A stretch of DNA of 64,000 nucleotides from Hymenobacter algoricola (GTDB taxonomy: Bacteria; Bacteroidota; Bacteroidia; Cytophagales; Hymenobacteraceae). Shown in pieces: positions 25,703-34,011 of this stretch (position 1 is the stretch's first letter; each line of letters begins with the position of its first letter). The translations under genes were made by a program, and so were the position numbers. The notes beneath the pieces are model-generated. The model was given only the letters and a program-made list of their open reading frames with translations. It was not told the origin of the DNA and did not search any database. The stretch is taken from assembly GCF_039539525.1 (NCBI RefSeq), contig NZ_BAABDH010000114.1:62001-126000 (forward strand). Direction: 5' to 3'.

Positions 25703-26488
25703 ATGAAAAACCTGTCTACCGTTCGTTTGCTTGCCGGTGCAACCTTTGTGCTGCTCCTCACCCAGTGCGCTACCACCGTTGAAAAAGACAGCCCGGGTTC
25801 GCGCCGCGCCGTAGCCAGCGTGCCGGCGGCCACCGCGGCCACGGCTGCCGTGGTGCCGGCGGCCACCAGCCCTACTGCCGCCGCCCCGGCGGCCAGCCCG
25901 GCCCCCGATGCCGCCGTTACTGCTTCGGCCGCGCCTGCTGCGGCCGCCCCGGCCGTGGTAGACGCCGCGGCCCGCAAAACCAATGCGGACTATAAAAACG
26001 ACATCCGCTACGCCGACGCCATGCTCAAAGCCTCGCCCCGCAACGCCGACGCGCTGCTGGTGCGGGCCAAGGCCAAAAGCCACCTCAAGGACTACAAAGA
26101 AGCCGTGCTGGACTACAACACGCTGCTGCGCCTCAAGCCCACCAGCGCCGAGGGCTACTACAACCGCGGCCTGACCCGCCTCAAGCTGAAGCAGTACACG
26201 CCCGCCATCAGCGACTTTTCGAAGGCGCTGAAGTACAAACCCACCGATAAAGAAGCCCTTTTCGGCCGGGGGGCGGCCAAAATGCAGCTCTTCAACTTCG
26301 GCAGCGCCATACCCGACTTCACCAAGGCCATTGCCCTTGACCCGAGCTACGCCGACGCCTATGAGTACCGCGGCATCTGCTACTCGTCCATCAACAAGCC
26401 CAAGGAAGCCAAGACTGACCTGGAAAAAGCCACCCAGCTCAATCCCGACGCTGCCAAAAGCCTGCGGCGGTACACCGGCAATGAGTAA
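25703..26488 (+). CDS. TPR-repeat lipoprotein (paralogue 2)
   Basis: A 261-residue protein. Lipobox LLLTQC puts the acylated Cys at about residue 19. Then comes a low-complexity Ala/Pro/Val/Thr linker (about 35-95; alternating PAAT, AAP and AAV units) and four to five TPRs (about 100-255; ALLVRAKAKSHLKDYKEAVL, YYNRGLTRLKLKQYTPAIS, ALFGRGAAKMQLFNFGSAIP, AYEYRGICYSSINKPKEAK). It is a paralogue of the gene directly upstream, differing by the lipid anchor and linker. The linker would let the TPR domain reach away from the membrane. ATG 25703 puts the signal at the N-terminus. A scaffold role is inferred from the fold. Confidence 0.85.
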   Translation: MKNLSTVRLLAGATFVLLLTQCATTVEKDSPGSRRAVASVPAATAATAAVVPAATSPTAAAPAASPAPDAAVTASAAPAAAAPAVVDAAARKTNADYKNDIRYADAMLKASPRNADALLVRAKAKSHLKDYKEAVLDYNTLLRLKPTSAEGYYNRGLTRLKLKQYTPAISDFSKALKYKPTDKEALFGRGAAKMQLFNFGSAIPDFTKAIALDPSYADAYEYRGICYSSINKPKEAKTDLEKATQLNPDAAKSLRRYTGNE

Positions 26489-26554
26489 TAGCTGGTTGTT
26501 GCCAACGAAACCACATAAGCCTGCCTGAGCCCCAGGCAAAGGCTCACTACCAAA

Positions 26555-26589
26555 AAAAGCCCCGGCGTAAGCGTTACGCCGGGGCTTTT
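26555..26589. terminator. Bidirectional terminator
   Basis: A perfect 16-base stem (AAAAGCCCCGGCGTAA and its complement) with loop GCG, between the TPR lipoprotein gene and the convergent flavoprotein gene. Confidence 0.9.
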
Positions 26590-26625
26590 CTGTCGGCAGG
26601 GTTTGCTACGCCGCGCTGCCCGCAG

Positions 26626-27867
26626 CTACTTCCCGCCAAACAGCAGCTGCACGTAAAAGCTCGGCTTGCGCAGCCGCTCGCGCATATCCAGGTCCATGAA
26701 CATGCTGGACAGGGTTTCGGCCAGGGTAGGGTTGTTGACGGCCCGGTTGGCAATAAAGTTGAACAGCGTGGGGAAGTTCAGCAGGCGCTGCATGGCCCGA
26801 CTCAGGCGCAGCTCCTGCCCCAGCCGTCGGTACACGGCCGCGTCGTACTGCTTCAGAAAGTCGGGCGAGAAGTCCTGGGCCGCCACGGCCTGTGCGGCCC
26901 AGTCGGCGGCGTGCCGGCCCGACACCATGGCGTGGCTGATGCCTTCCCCGCTGAAGGGGTCGATGAGGGAGCCCGCGTCGCCGAGCAGCAGGTAGGCGTC
27001 GCCGGACAGGGCGCGGCGCTTGGAGCCCAGCGGCAGGCCGAAGCCGCGCACCGGCCCCAGGCGGGTGGCCCCGGCAAACCGCTCTTTCAGCGCGGGATGG
27101 GTATCGAGCATTTCGGCCAGCCGCTCGCGCAGGTTCACCTTCCTGGCCGACACGGCCTTGGTCAGCATGCCTACGCCCACGTTGGCCTGGCCGTTGGGCA
27201 AAGGAAATACCCACAGGTAGCCGGGCAGAAAGTCCTTGATGAAGTGCAGCTCGATGAAGTTGTCGGGGCTCAGGCCCGTCACGCCGTCGTAGTAGGCCCG
27301 CAGGCCGGCGCAGTGGTGGTCGGGCTCCAGGGCGTGGCCGGCAATCTGGCGGGCAAAGGCCGACTGCGCCCCGTTGGCCACCAGCAACACCCGGGCGGTA
27401 GCTACCGTGGTGCCGTCGGCCGTGCGCAGCCGCCAGCGGCCGTCGGGCAGCCGCTCGTGCTGCGTGATGTCGAGGCCCTCCCGAAAGTCGATTTCGGGCC
27501 GCAGGCGCACTTCTTCCACCAGAAAGTTGTCGAAGTCGATGCGCTTGGCAATGTGGCCGGCGGCAGCATCCCGGGTTTTGTCGAAGTCGGGCTTGAAGGG
27601 AATGCCGAGGCGGCGGCCGTTGGGCGCGAAAAAGTCGATGCCCCAGCTGGGCACCTGCATGGGCGCGGCCGTGAGGCGGGCGGGCAGCTCCGGGCCGATG
27701 CGGCGCAGCTCGTTGATAACCTTACCGCTCAGCGCATCGCCGCACACTTTGTCGCGGGGGAAGGCGGCGCGGTCGAGCAGCAGGCAGCGGTGGCCGGCGT
27801 TGGCCAGGTGCAGCGCTGCCGTGGCCCCGCCCGGCCCGGCCCCCAGAATACAGATATCGACTTCCAC
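26626..27867 (-). CDS. FAD-dependent oxidoreductase, geranylgeranyl reductase family
   Basis: A 413-residue flavoprotein. Motifs: the N-terminal dinucleotide fold VDICILGAGPGGATAALHLA, the RAAFPRDKVCGDALSGK segment typical of geranylgeranyl-reductase-like proteins, and the second FAD motif YLLLGDAGSLIDPFSGEGI. This family reduces isoprenoid chains or acts as halogenase or hydroxylase relatives; the exact substrate cannot be told here, though a role in quinone, carotenoid or lipid saturation is plausible. GTG at 27867 is chosen as start because it falls directly before the fold; an ATG 20 codons upstream would add Lys/Gln-rich residues encoded by a T/G-rich simple-sequence stretch. Divergent from fabG. 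Confidence 0.85.
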   Translation of the reverse strand: MEVDICILGAGPGGATAALHLANAGHRCLLLDRAAFPRDKVCGDALSGKVINELRRIGPELPARLTAAPMQVPSWGIDFFAPNGRRLGIPFKPDFDKTRDAAAGHIAKRIDFDNFLVEEVRLRPEIDFREGLDITQHERLPDGRWRLRTADGTTVATARVLLVANGAQSAFARQIAGHALEPDHHCAGLRAYYDGVTGLSPDNFIELHFIKDFLPGYLWVFPLPNGQANVGVGMLTKAVSARKVNLRERLAEMLDTHPALKERFAGATRLGPVRGFGLPLGSKRRALSGDAYLLLGDAGSLIDPFSGEGISHAMVSGRHAADWAAQAVAAQDFSPDFLKQYDAAVYRRLGQELRLSRAMQRLLNFPTLFNFIANRAVNNPTLAETLSSMFMDLDMRERLRKPSFYVQLLFGGK

Positions 27868-28107
27868 TGACTGGTTTTTGGTTGGTCGTTTTTGGTTTTT
27901 GGCTTGCTTGCGGCCGCTAACCAACAACGAAGATGGGGACTTGTCGGCGGCATTCAGTCAGCCGACCTGGCGAGGAAGCAAAAAACCGGTTGTCACCGCC
28001 CCAAAACCCGTCGTCTTTTGCTGCTAAAAAGGCAGCGAGCTAACCCGGCTAAAAACCGAAAACGAATAACTAAAAACCATAAATCACCCACCAAAAACCA
28101 AAAAACC

Positions 28108-28115
28108 TATCTTCG
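28108..28115 (+). promoter_or_regulatory. -7-like box directly before fabG
   Basis: TATCTTCG (one mismatch to TAnnTTTG) ends 4 bases before the fabG ATG. The 100 bases before it are rich in AAAAACCA-type simple repeats. Confidence 0.45.
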
Positions 28116-28119
28116 CCCC

Positions 28120-28869
28120 ATGACAAAACTGCTCGACGGAAAAGTGGCCCTGATTACGGGCGCTTCCAAAGGAATTGGCCGCGCCATTGCGGTGCATTTC
28201 GCCCAGCTGGGGGCGCAAGTGGCTTTCACCTACCTTTCCAGCGTGGAAAAAGGCGAGGCGCTGGCGACGGAGCTGGCCGCCCACGGCACCAAAGTAAAAG
28301 GCTTCCGCTCTGACGCCTCCGACTACGCCCAGGCCGAAAAGCTGGTGGAAGACGTAGTGGCCGAGTTTGGCAAGCTGGATATTCTGGTCAACAATGCCGG
28401 CATCACCCAGGATGGGCTACTGATGCGCATGAGCGAAAATCAGTGGGACCAGGTGCTGGCCGTCAACCTGAAGTCGGTGTTCAACCTCACCAAGGCCGCC
28501 ACCAAGCCCATGATGCGCGCCAAGGCCGGCTCCATCATCAATATGAGCTCGGTGGTGGGCGTGAAAGGCAACGCGGGCCAAAGCAATTACGCCGCCTCCA
28601 AGGCCGGCATTATCGGCTTCACCAAGTCGGTGGCGCTGGAGCTGGGCTCGCGCAACATCCGCTGCAATGCTATTGCTCCCGGCTTTATTGAAACCGAGAT
28701 GACCGACGCGCTGGACCCGAAGCAGGTGGACGAGTGGCGCAAAGCCATTCCGCTACGCCGCGGCGGCACGCCCGAAGACGTGGCCAAAGCAACAGCATTC
28801 CTAGCCTCCGACGACTCGGCCTACATCACCGGCCAGGTGCTGCAGGTGGATGGCGGCATGCTCACGTAA
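28120..28869 (+). CDS. fabG: 3-oxoacyl-[acyl-carrier-protein] reductase
   Basis: A 249-residue short-chain dehydrogenase that reduces 3-oxoacyl-ACP with NADPH in fatty acid elongation. Cofactor motif TGASKGIGRAIA (14-25), NNAG (about 90), catalytic Ser in INMSSVVG, and YAASKAG with the catalytic Tyr and Lys; the C-terminal IAPGFIETEMT and QVLQVDGGM are typical of FabG rather than a general SDR. ATG 28120 is chosen; the 76 upstream codons are from repetitive non-coding sequence. It is a single gene, divergent from the flavoprotein, with a good terminator 36 bases after the stop. Confidence 0.95.
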   Translation: MTKLLDGKVALITGASKGIGRAIAVHFAQLGAQVAFTYLSSVEKGEALATELAAHGTKVKGFRSDASDYAQAEKLVEDVVAEFGKLDILVNNAGITQDGLLMRMSENQWDQVLAVNLKSVFNLTKAATKPMMRAKAGSIINMSSVVGVKGNAGQSNYAASKAGIIGFTKSVALELGSRNIRCNAIAPGFIETEMTDALDPKQVDEWRKAIPLRRGGTPEDVAKATAFLASDDSAYITGQVLQVDGGMLT

Positions 28870-28904
28870 GAAAAATAATTCCGGGGCCAAGCCCTGCCTC
28901 CGCG

Positions 28905-28935
28905 AAAAGCCCGGTCCCGTGACCGGGCTTTTTTA
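28905..28935 (+). terminator. Rho-independent terminator of fabG
   Basis: A perfect 12-base stem (AAAAGCCCGGTC and complement), 4-base loop, then Ts. Confidence 0.9.
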
Positions 28936-29253
28936 GTGCCGGTTAAGTTCGTTCCCGTCCCGCCCGGGCGTAGTGCAGTGCCACTACTTTTCCTCCGGCC
29001 AACAATCCGCGCGCGGGCCGGTTCTACCCCGGCTTCGCTCTCCGGCGCGGCAAGTTCCTCGGGTCCCGTCCCAAAGACTCCCCGGCCCTGACCAGCCGAA
29101 AAAAAATTTACAGCCGGCTTAAAGTAAAGGCCGGCGGCGTGCGTCATTAACCCTGTGGGCACCCGGCCTACCCTCACCTTCCAACGTCCTAGCGCCCCCG
29201 CCCCCGGAAGTCCCCGACTTGCCGCCCGCCCGGCTGCGCCCGACCCTTGACCC
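28936..29253. other. Intergenic gap, nothing recognised
   Basis: About 320 GC-rich bases with a short A run near 29100. I see no gene, repeat or clear promoter box; a promoter for the HlyD-like gene must lie here. Confidence 0.4.
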
Positions 29254-29955
29254 ATGAAATTTCTGGTACCCGTTGCTTTGCTGACGGTAATCACCGTTGG
29301 CTCCGTATTGCCCGTTTGGCTGCCGCTGCCGCTGCCTGCCCGGTTCCCGGCGGCCCAGCCGGCTTTGCTCGTTAGGCACGTCAGCCCCGCCGCGGCCCCG
29401 GCGGCCAGCCAGCTGGTCGGCTTCGTTTCCAGCTCCGTAGCGGCTTCAGCGCCCAGCTTGTTGAGGGAAGTGTATTTCTACGAAGGCCAGTACGTGCGCC
29501 GCGGCCAGGTGCTGGCCAAGCTTAGGGTGCGCGCCACCAAGGCCTCCGCCTACCTGACGGCTGCGCACGACGGCGTGCTGTCCCGCGCCCGGGTTGCCGT
29601 AGGCGAGGTGCTGACGCCGCAAGTGCCCCTGGCTACGCTCACCGACCAGACGCGCCTGCTTGTGCGCCTGCACCCGGCCGCTGCCCGCCACCTCCACGCC
29701 GGCGACAGTGTGCAGATTTCGCTCGTGAGTACCCCCGCAGCGGCAGTACGGGGCAAAATCACGGCGTGGCAGGATGCCGCCAGCCCAACGCCGCTGCTTA
29801 CGCTGCAGCTGCACCGGTCATTGGCCGGGGCGGCCATTGGGGTTTCGCTGCTGGTGGGCGCCGCGCCGGCCGCCGGGCGGGTACAGGTAGCGGAAGCGGC
29901 GCCCGCGCCCAAGCGGCAGCAGCTGGTGTATTCGCCCGCAGTGGCCCAGGAATAG
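29254..29955 (+). CDS. HlyD/biotin-lipoyl-like membrane-anchored protein
   Basis: A 233-residue protein with an N-terminal membrane anchor or signal (residues 1-30). A biotinyl-lipoyl-like hairpin follows, with REVYFYEGQYVRRGQVLAKL as the first half and HDGVLSRARVAVGEVLTPQVPLATL as the second, then a beta barrel-like segment (LVRLHPAAARHLHAGDSV). This is the core of periplasmic adaptor proteins of tripartite pumps, but the coiled-coil hairpin between lipoyl halves is missing and no transporter gene is adjacent, so a full efflux role is not supported. It could stabilise another complex. It is followed after 130 bases by the VWA-like gene. Confidence 0.72.
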   Translation: MKFLVPVALLTVITVGSVLPVWLPLPLPARFPAAQPALLVRHVSPAAAPAASQLVGFVSSSVAASAPSLLREVYFYEGQYVRRGQVLAKLRVRATKASAYLTAAHDGVLSRARVAVGEVLTPQVPLATLTDQTRLLVRLHPAAARHLHAGDSVQISLVSTPAAAVRGKITAWQDAASPTPLLTLQLHRSLAGAAIGVSLLVGAAPAAGRVQVAEAAPAPKRQQLVYSPAVAQE

Positions 29956-30086
29956 CAGGTGCCGGCTGCCAGCGCGCAACTCCCTAACTTCGCCGGGCTG
30001 GCGGCCACTGAATGGCGGCCGCCGGAAGCAAGCAACTATGCCGCTTGTTTCGGGGTTCTTGGTGCTCCATCTGTTTCTAGCCGTCT

Positions 30087-32162
30087 TTGATTTCCGTCGC
30101 TGCTTCTCCCTGGTTGATTTTGCTGTGTCTGGCCGCGGGGGCGGGTTACGCGGCGCTGCTGTACTCGGCCAAAGCGCCCTGGAGCAAGGCCCTGAACCTC
30201 GGCCTGGCCGCCCTGCGCTTCGTGGTGGTGAGCTTCCTGAGCTTTTTGCTGCTTTCGCCCTTCCTCAAGACCACCAGCACGACCACCGAGCCGCCCACCG
30301 TGGTGTTAGCCGTCGACGACTCGCAGTCGGTGGGCCTGTTTACGCCCGCGCCGGTGTTGCAGCAAGCCACTGCCGGCCTGCAGCAGCTGGCGGCCACGCT
30401 GCGCGGCCGCGGCTTTACGGTCGAAACCCGCACGCTCCGGGCCGCCCGCCGCCCGGCCCGGCCCGACTCCCTGCAGTTTCAGACCGCCGCCACCGACCTC
30501 GACGGCATGCTCACCGGCATCAAGGACGCCTACGAGGGGCGCAATCTGGCGGGCGTGGTGCTGCTCTCCGATGGCATCGTGAACCAGGGCCGCTCCCCGG
30601 TGTATTCCGAGTTCAGCTTCCCGATTTACAGCGTGGCCGTCGGCGACACGGTGCCCAAGAAGGACCTGAGCCTGCCGGCCCTGACCTACAACCGCGTGGC
30701 CTTCAGCGGCAACAAATTCCCGATTGAGGCCGAAATAAGCTACGAGGGCTTCGCGGGCGGCACGGCCGTGGTGCAGCTGCGCGAAAGCGGCCGGGTGCTC
30801 CAAACCCAGCGCGTGCGGCTGCCCGCCGGCCGGAGCCGCCAGAAGACCACCTTCCTGGTGACGGCCCCGGCCCCGGGCAAGCGCCGCTACGAGGTGGTGA
30901 TTGAACGGCAGCCGGGCGAGTTCACCCCCCTTAACAACGCCAAGTTTGCCTACCTCGAAATCGTGAAGGGCAAGCTGCGGGTGCTGCTGGCCGGCGCCGC
31001 GCCCCACCCCGATCTGAAGGCGCTGCGGGCGGCCATCCTGCAAAACGACAACTTCGACCTGACCACCTACCTGCCCGGCATTGCGCCGCTGCGGGCCCAG
31101 GAGTTCGACGTCGCCGTTCTGCACCAGCTGCCCACCCGCGGCGGCGTGGGCGCCGAGGTGCTGGCCCGGGTGCGCGCCCGCCGCCTGCCGGCGCTTTACA
31201 TCATTGGGGCGCAGTCGGACCTGCCGGCCTACAACAGCCTCGGCACCGGCCTCACCATCACGCCCCGCGGCAGCCAGACCGACGAGGTGACGCCGGTGCT
31301 GAACCCGGCTTTTTCGCGCTTCACCTTCGAGGATGATGCCCCGCGCCGGTTTGCCGCCTACCCGCCCGCGCCGGTGCCGTTCGGCGACCTGCGCCTGGGC
31401 GGCGGGGCCGAGGCCGCCCTGTTTCAGCAGGTGGGCCGGCTGAAAACGCCGAAGCCGCTGCTGGTCTTTGGCGGCACGCCGGCTCAGCGCCAGGCCACGC
31501 TGCTCACCGACGGCAGCTGGCAGTGGCGCCTGCAGGAAGCCGCCGACCACGACGACCGGCCCGAAGCCTACGACCGCCTCATCGTGCGTACGCTACAGCT
31601 GCTCACGGCCAATGCCAACAAGAAGCGCCTCGACGTGTACCCGACCCAGGATGCCTTTACCACCCAGGACGACGTGACCTTTGGGGCCGAAACCTACAAC
31701 ACCATTTTTGAGCGCATCTACAACCAGCCAATTACGCTCACGCTCACCGACGAAAAGCAGAAAGCCCGCACCTTCAGCTTCACCACCAGCGAAGACGGCG
31801 CCCCGCTCCACCTCGGCGCGCTGCCCGGCGGCCTCTACCGCTACGCTGCCCGCGCTACGCTCGGCGGCCAGGCCCAGCAAGATGCCGGCGAGCTGCTGGT
31901 GCAGGAGCAGCAGCTCGAAACCCTCAGCGCCCGCGCCGACCACAACCTGCTCTACCAGCTGGCCCGCCGCAGCGGCTCGCGCCTGTACTTTCCCGCGCAG
32001 TTTGCCCAGCTCACCCGGGACATTCAGCAAGCCAACGCCCGGCCGGTCATCTACAGTCAGGAGAACTTAAAGGACCTCATCAACCTGAAGTGGCTGTTTT
32101 TCCTGATTCTGGCGCTGATTACGGCCGAATGGGCGGCGCGCAAGTATTCGGGTGGGGTGTAA
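30087..32162 (+). CDS. VWA-like membrane protein
   Basis: A 691-residue inner-membrane protein. Two N-terminal helices (about 9-27 and 42-60) are followed by a periplasmic region beginning with a von Willebrand factor A-like strand and MIDAS motif DDSQS (77-81; pattern DxSxS), a glutamine-amidotransferase-like segment (about 290-370) and a single C-terminal helix (WLFFLILALITAEWAARK). This layout is that of a widespread Bacteroidota family of VWA-type membrane proteins with unknown role. The start is TTG at 30087, since no ATG or GTG precedes the first helix in frame. A dispersed palindromic repeat follows the stop. Confidence 0.8.
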   Translation: MISVAASPWLILLCLAAGAGYAALLYSAKAPWSKALNLGLAALRFVVVSFLSFLLLSPFLKTTSTTTEPPTVVLAVDDSQSVGLFTPAPVLQQATAGLQQLAATLRGRGFTVETRTLRAARRPARPDSLQFQTAATDLDGMLTGIKDAYEGRNLAGVVLLSDGIVNQGRSPVYSEFSFPIYSVAVGDTVPKKDLSLPALTYNRVAFSGNKFPIEAEISYEGFAGGTAVVQLRESGRVLQTQRVRLPAGRSRQKTTFLVTAPAPGKRRYEVVIERQPGEFTPLNNAKFAYLEIVKGKLRVLLAGAAPHPDLKALRAAILQNDNFDLTTYLPGIAPLRAQEFDVAVLHQLPTRGGVGAEVLARVRARRLPALYIIGAQSDLPAYNSLGTGLTITPRGSQTDEVTPVLNPAFSRFTFEDDAPRRFAAYPPAPVPFGDLRLGGGAEAALFQQVGRLKTPKPLLVFGGTPAQRQATLLTDGSWQWRLQEAADHDDRPEAYDRLIVRTLQLLTANANKKRLDVYPTQDAFTTQDDVTFGAETYNTIFERIYNQPITLTLTDEKQKARTFSFTTSEDGAPLHLGALPGGLYRYAARATLGGQAQQDAGELLVQEQQLETLSARADHNLLYQLARRSGSRLYFPAQFAQLTRDIQQANARPVIYSQENLKDLINLKWLFFLILALITAEWAARKYSGGV

Positions 32163-32179
32163 GTCACTTAGAGAGGAAG

Positions 32180-32282
32180 AGAACGTCATTCCGAGCCTGC
32201 CGAGGAAACTCGCGTGGCGTCGTTGGATTACTACTTGGACGTCAGCACGCGAGATTCTTCGGCAGGCTCGGAACGACGTTCT
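32180..32282. repeat. Palindromic dispersed repeat, family B (copy 1)
   Basis: A 103-base imperfect palindrome: left end AGAACGTCATTCCGAGC, right end with the complement GCTCGGAACGACGTTCT, inner CTCGCGTG/CACGCGAG and a non-conserved middle. Related elements fill gaps from 36.6 to 42.9 kb. Confidence 0.88.
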
Positions 32283-32316
32283 ATGAAAGTGCATACTGTT
32301 CCGGGGTAGAAGCGCG

Positions 32317-32324
32317 TACCTTTG
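32317..32324 (+). promoter_or_regulatory. -7 box of the small lipoprotein gene
   Basis: TACCTTTG is an exact TAnnTTTG, 30 bases before the ATG at 32355. Confidence 0.55.
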
Positions 32325-32354
32325 CCGGCTACTTAGGCTTCTGCGTTTATTCAC

Positions 32355-32741
32355 ATGAAATTCTTTGCCCTCTCGTCCCTCCTACTTCTCACCCTTTGCG
32401 CCGGCTGTCAGCCGGGCCTCGAAAAGCAGGCCAAGGCGGCCGTTTCGGAATACGCCAGCGCGCGGATGGATGAGGCCCGCGACTACCGCGCGGGCCGTTT
32501 CGTGCTGCGCCCCTACACCCGCCGCGACTCGGCAGCCTACGCCGCCACGCTCATCGGCACGGCCGATTCTTCGTCGCTGATCCGGCCCGTGAAGCAGCCG
32601 GACTCGGTCAGAATCGGCACCTTTGTGCACCACGCCTTTCAGGAACAAACCAAAACCGGCCGCATCAGTCCCGACAGCGGCGACTTTGTGGTGTACCCCA
32701 ACCGGGAAGTAGTGCAGCTGGTGGTGAAGCCAGCCAAGTAG
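32355..32741 (+). CDS. Small lipoprotein, unknown function
   Basis: A 128-residue lipoprotein: signal MKFFALSSLLLLTLCAGC with the acylated Cys at residue 18. The mature part is polar and mixed (about 37 charged residues in 110), with an Ala/Arg/Asp-rich helix (AVSEYASARMDEARDYRAGRF read in two parts) and a beta-type C-terminal half ending VVYPNREVVQLVVKPAK. No family recognised. It has its own -7 box, lies just after a family B repeat and ends exactly where a family A repeat begins, the repeat's first base being the last base of its stop codon. Confidence 0.75.
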   Translation: MKFFALSSLLLLTLCAGCQPGLEKQAKAAVSEYASARMDEARDYRAGRFVLRPYTRRDSAAYAATLIGTADSSSLIRPVKQPDSVRIGTFVHHAFQEQTKTGRISPDSGDFVVYPNREVVQLVVKPAK

Positions 32742-32822
32742 TAACGCGAAGTTCCACTTCGTGTCCCGGCCACGCCGCCACTAATCCGTTCAACGATTTC
32801 GCGAAGTAAAACTTCGCGTTAC
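32741..32822. repeat. Palindromic intergenic repeat, family A (copy 2)
   Basis: 82 bases with perfect ends GTAACGCGAAGTT/AACTTCGCGTTAC and inner mini-hairpins; same element as 9662-9746 and 54161-54245. It starts on the stop codon of the lipoprotein gene. Confidence 0.9.
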
Positions 32823-32839
32823 CTCATTTCCCCCAGCCC

Positions 32840-33760
32840 ATGCGCTACGTTCTCGTCCATAAGCCCTACGAAGTCCTGACCCAGTTTACCGACGAAAACG
32901 GCCGCGCCACGCTCAAGGATTTCGTGGATGTCCCCAACGTGTACCCCGTCGGCCGCCTCGACTACGACAGCGAAGGGCTGGTGCTGCTCACCGACGACAA
33001 GCCCCTGCAGCACCGCCTGTCGGAGCCGCGCTTCAAGATTCCGAAAACGTACTGGGTGCAGGTCGAAGGCATCCCGACCGAGGAGGCGCTGGAGCAGCTG
33101 CGCCGCGGCGTCGACATCAAAACCGGCTATACCGCCCCCGCCGAGGCCGAAATTCTGCCCGAGCCGGTGGCCGTGGCCGAGCGCAGCAAGCCCGTGCGGT
33201 TTCGGGCCAACATTCCGACCACCTGGCTGCGCATCACCATCTCGCAGGGCATGAACCGGCAGGTGCGCAAGATGACGGCCGCCGTGGGCTTCCCCACCCT
33301 GCGCCTGATCCGGGTGCAGATTGCTGACCTGCGCATCGCCGGCCTGCCCGCGGGCAAGTGGCGCGACCTGACTTCCGACGAAATCAAGGACCTCAAGGAG
33401 CTCACCGCCGGGCAGGTGCTGGGCCCGAACGACTTCAAGTCCGGGGCCCGCACGCCCGGCGCGGCCAAGTCCGGCGGCTTCTGGCCCGGCGGCGTCCGCC
33501 CCGCCGGCGACACGCGCAAGCCCGCCGCGGGTGGAGGCAAAACCGGACCGGGTAAGTTCGGCTTCAGCAAGCCCGATGCTAATAACCGCAGCGCCGGGTC
33601 AAAATCCGGCGCCGGCAGCAAGTTCGGGGGCAGCCGCCCCGCCGGCGGCAAACCGGCCGGCTCCAAGCCCACTACCGGGGGCAAACCCGGTCCGGCCGGC
33701 AAGTCGGGGGGCGGCACGGGCGGCAAATCCGGGGCCGGCCGGCCTTCGCGCCCGCGGTAA
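32840..33760 (+). CDS. rluE: RsuA/RluE-family rRNA pseudouridine synthase with long disordered tail
   Basis: A 306-residue protein. Residues 1-185 form a pseudouridine synthase without S4 domain (MRYVLVHKPYEVLTQF, catalytic Asp in VGRLDYDSEGLVLLTDD, then GMNRQVRKM), as in RluE, which modifies helix 90-100 region uridines of 23S rRNA. From about residue 198 on comes a 108-residue low-complexity tail of Gly, Lys, Pro and Ser (short units such as SGAGSKFGG, PAGGKPAGS, KPGPAGKSGG), expected to be disordered and basic, probably RNA-binding. The family's usual length is about 190-220 residues. The last codons overlap the unusual start region of the next gene. Confidence 0.85.
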   Translation: MRYVLVHKPYEVLTQFTDENGRATLKDFVDVPNVYPVGRLDYDSEGLVLLTDDKPLQHRLSEPRFKIPKTYWVQVEGIPTEEALEQLRRGVDIKTGYTAPAEAEILPEPVAVAERSKPVRFRANIPTTWLRITISQGMNRQVRKMTAAVGFPTLRLIRVQIADLRIAGLPAGKWRDLTSDEIKDLKELTAGQVLGPNDFKSGARTPGAAKSGGFWPGGVRPAGDTRKPAAGGGKTGPGKFGFSKPDANNRSAGSKSGAGSKFGGSRPAGGKPAGSKPTTGGKPGPAGKSGGGTGGKSGAGRPSRPR

Positions 33761-34011
33761 AGCGGCGGGTTGGGCTGATCCTGCTCGGCTTATTCCTGCT
33801 CGTCAACCTTGTAGCGTTCAACCACGCCTGGCACTTCACGCACTTTAGCGCCGAAGCCGGCCCGCATACGCCCAGTCCGGAAAAGCTGACGCTGCCCGCC
33901 AAGCTCGGCCTGCTGCTCATCGGCGTTGCGAATCCTAAGCCCGCTAACTCGGGCGTACCGGCCTTTCCGTACGAGACGCTGGCGCTGGATGGTCCCAACG
34001 GCCGGCTGGAA

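Noticed and set aside
30038..30727. Plus-strand ATG frame overlapping the VWA gene
   Set aside because: Out of frame with the conserved VWA protein; the product is Arg/Gly/Pro-rich without motif.
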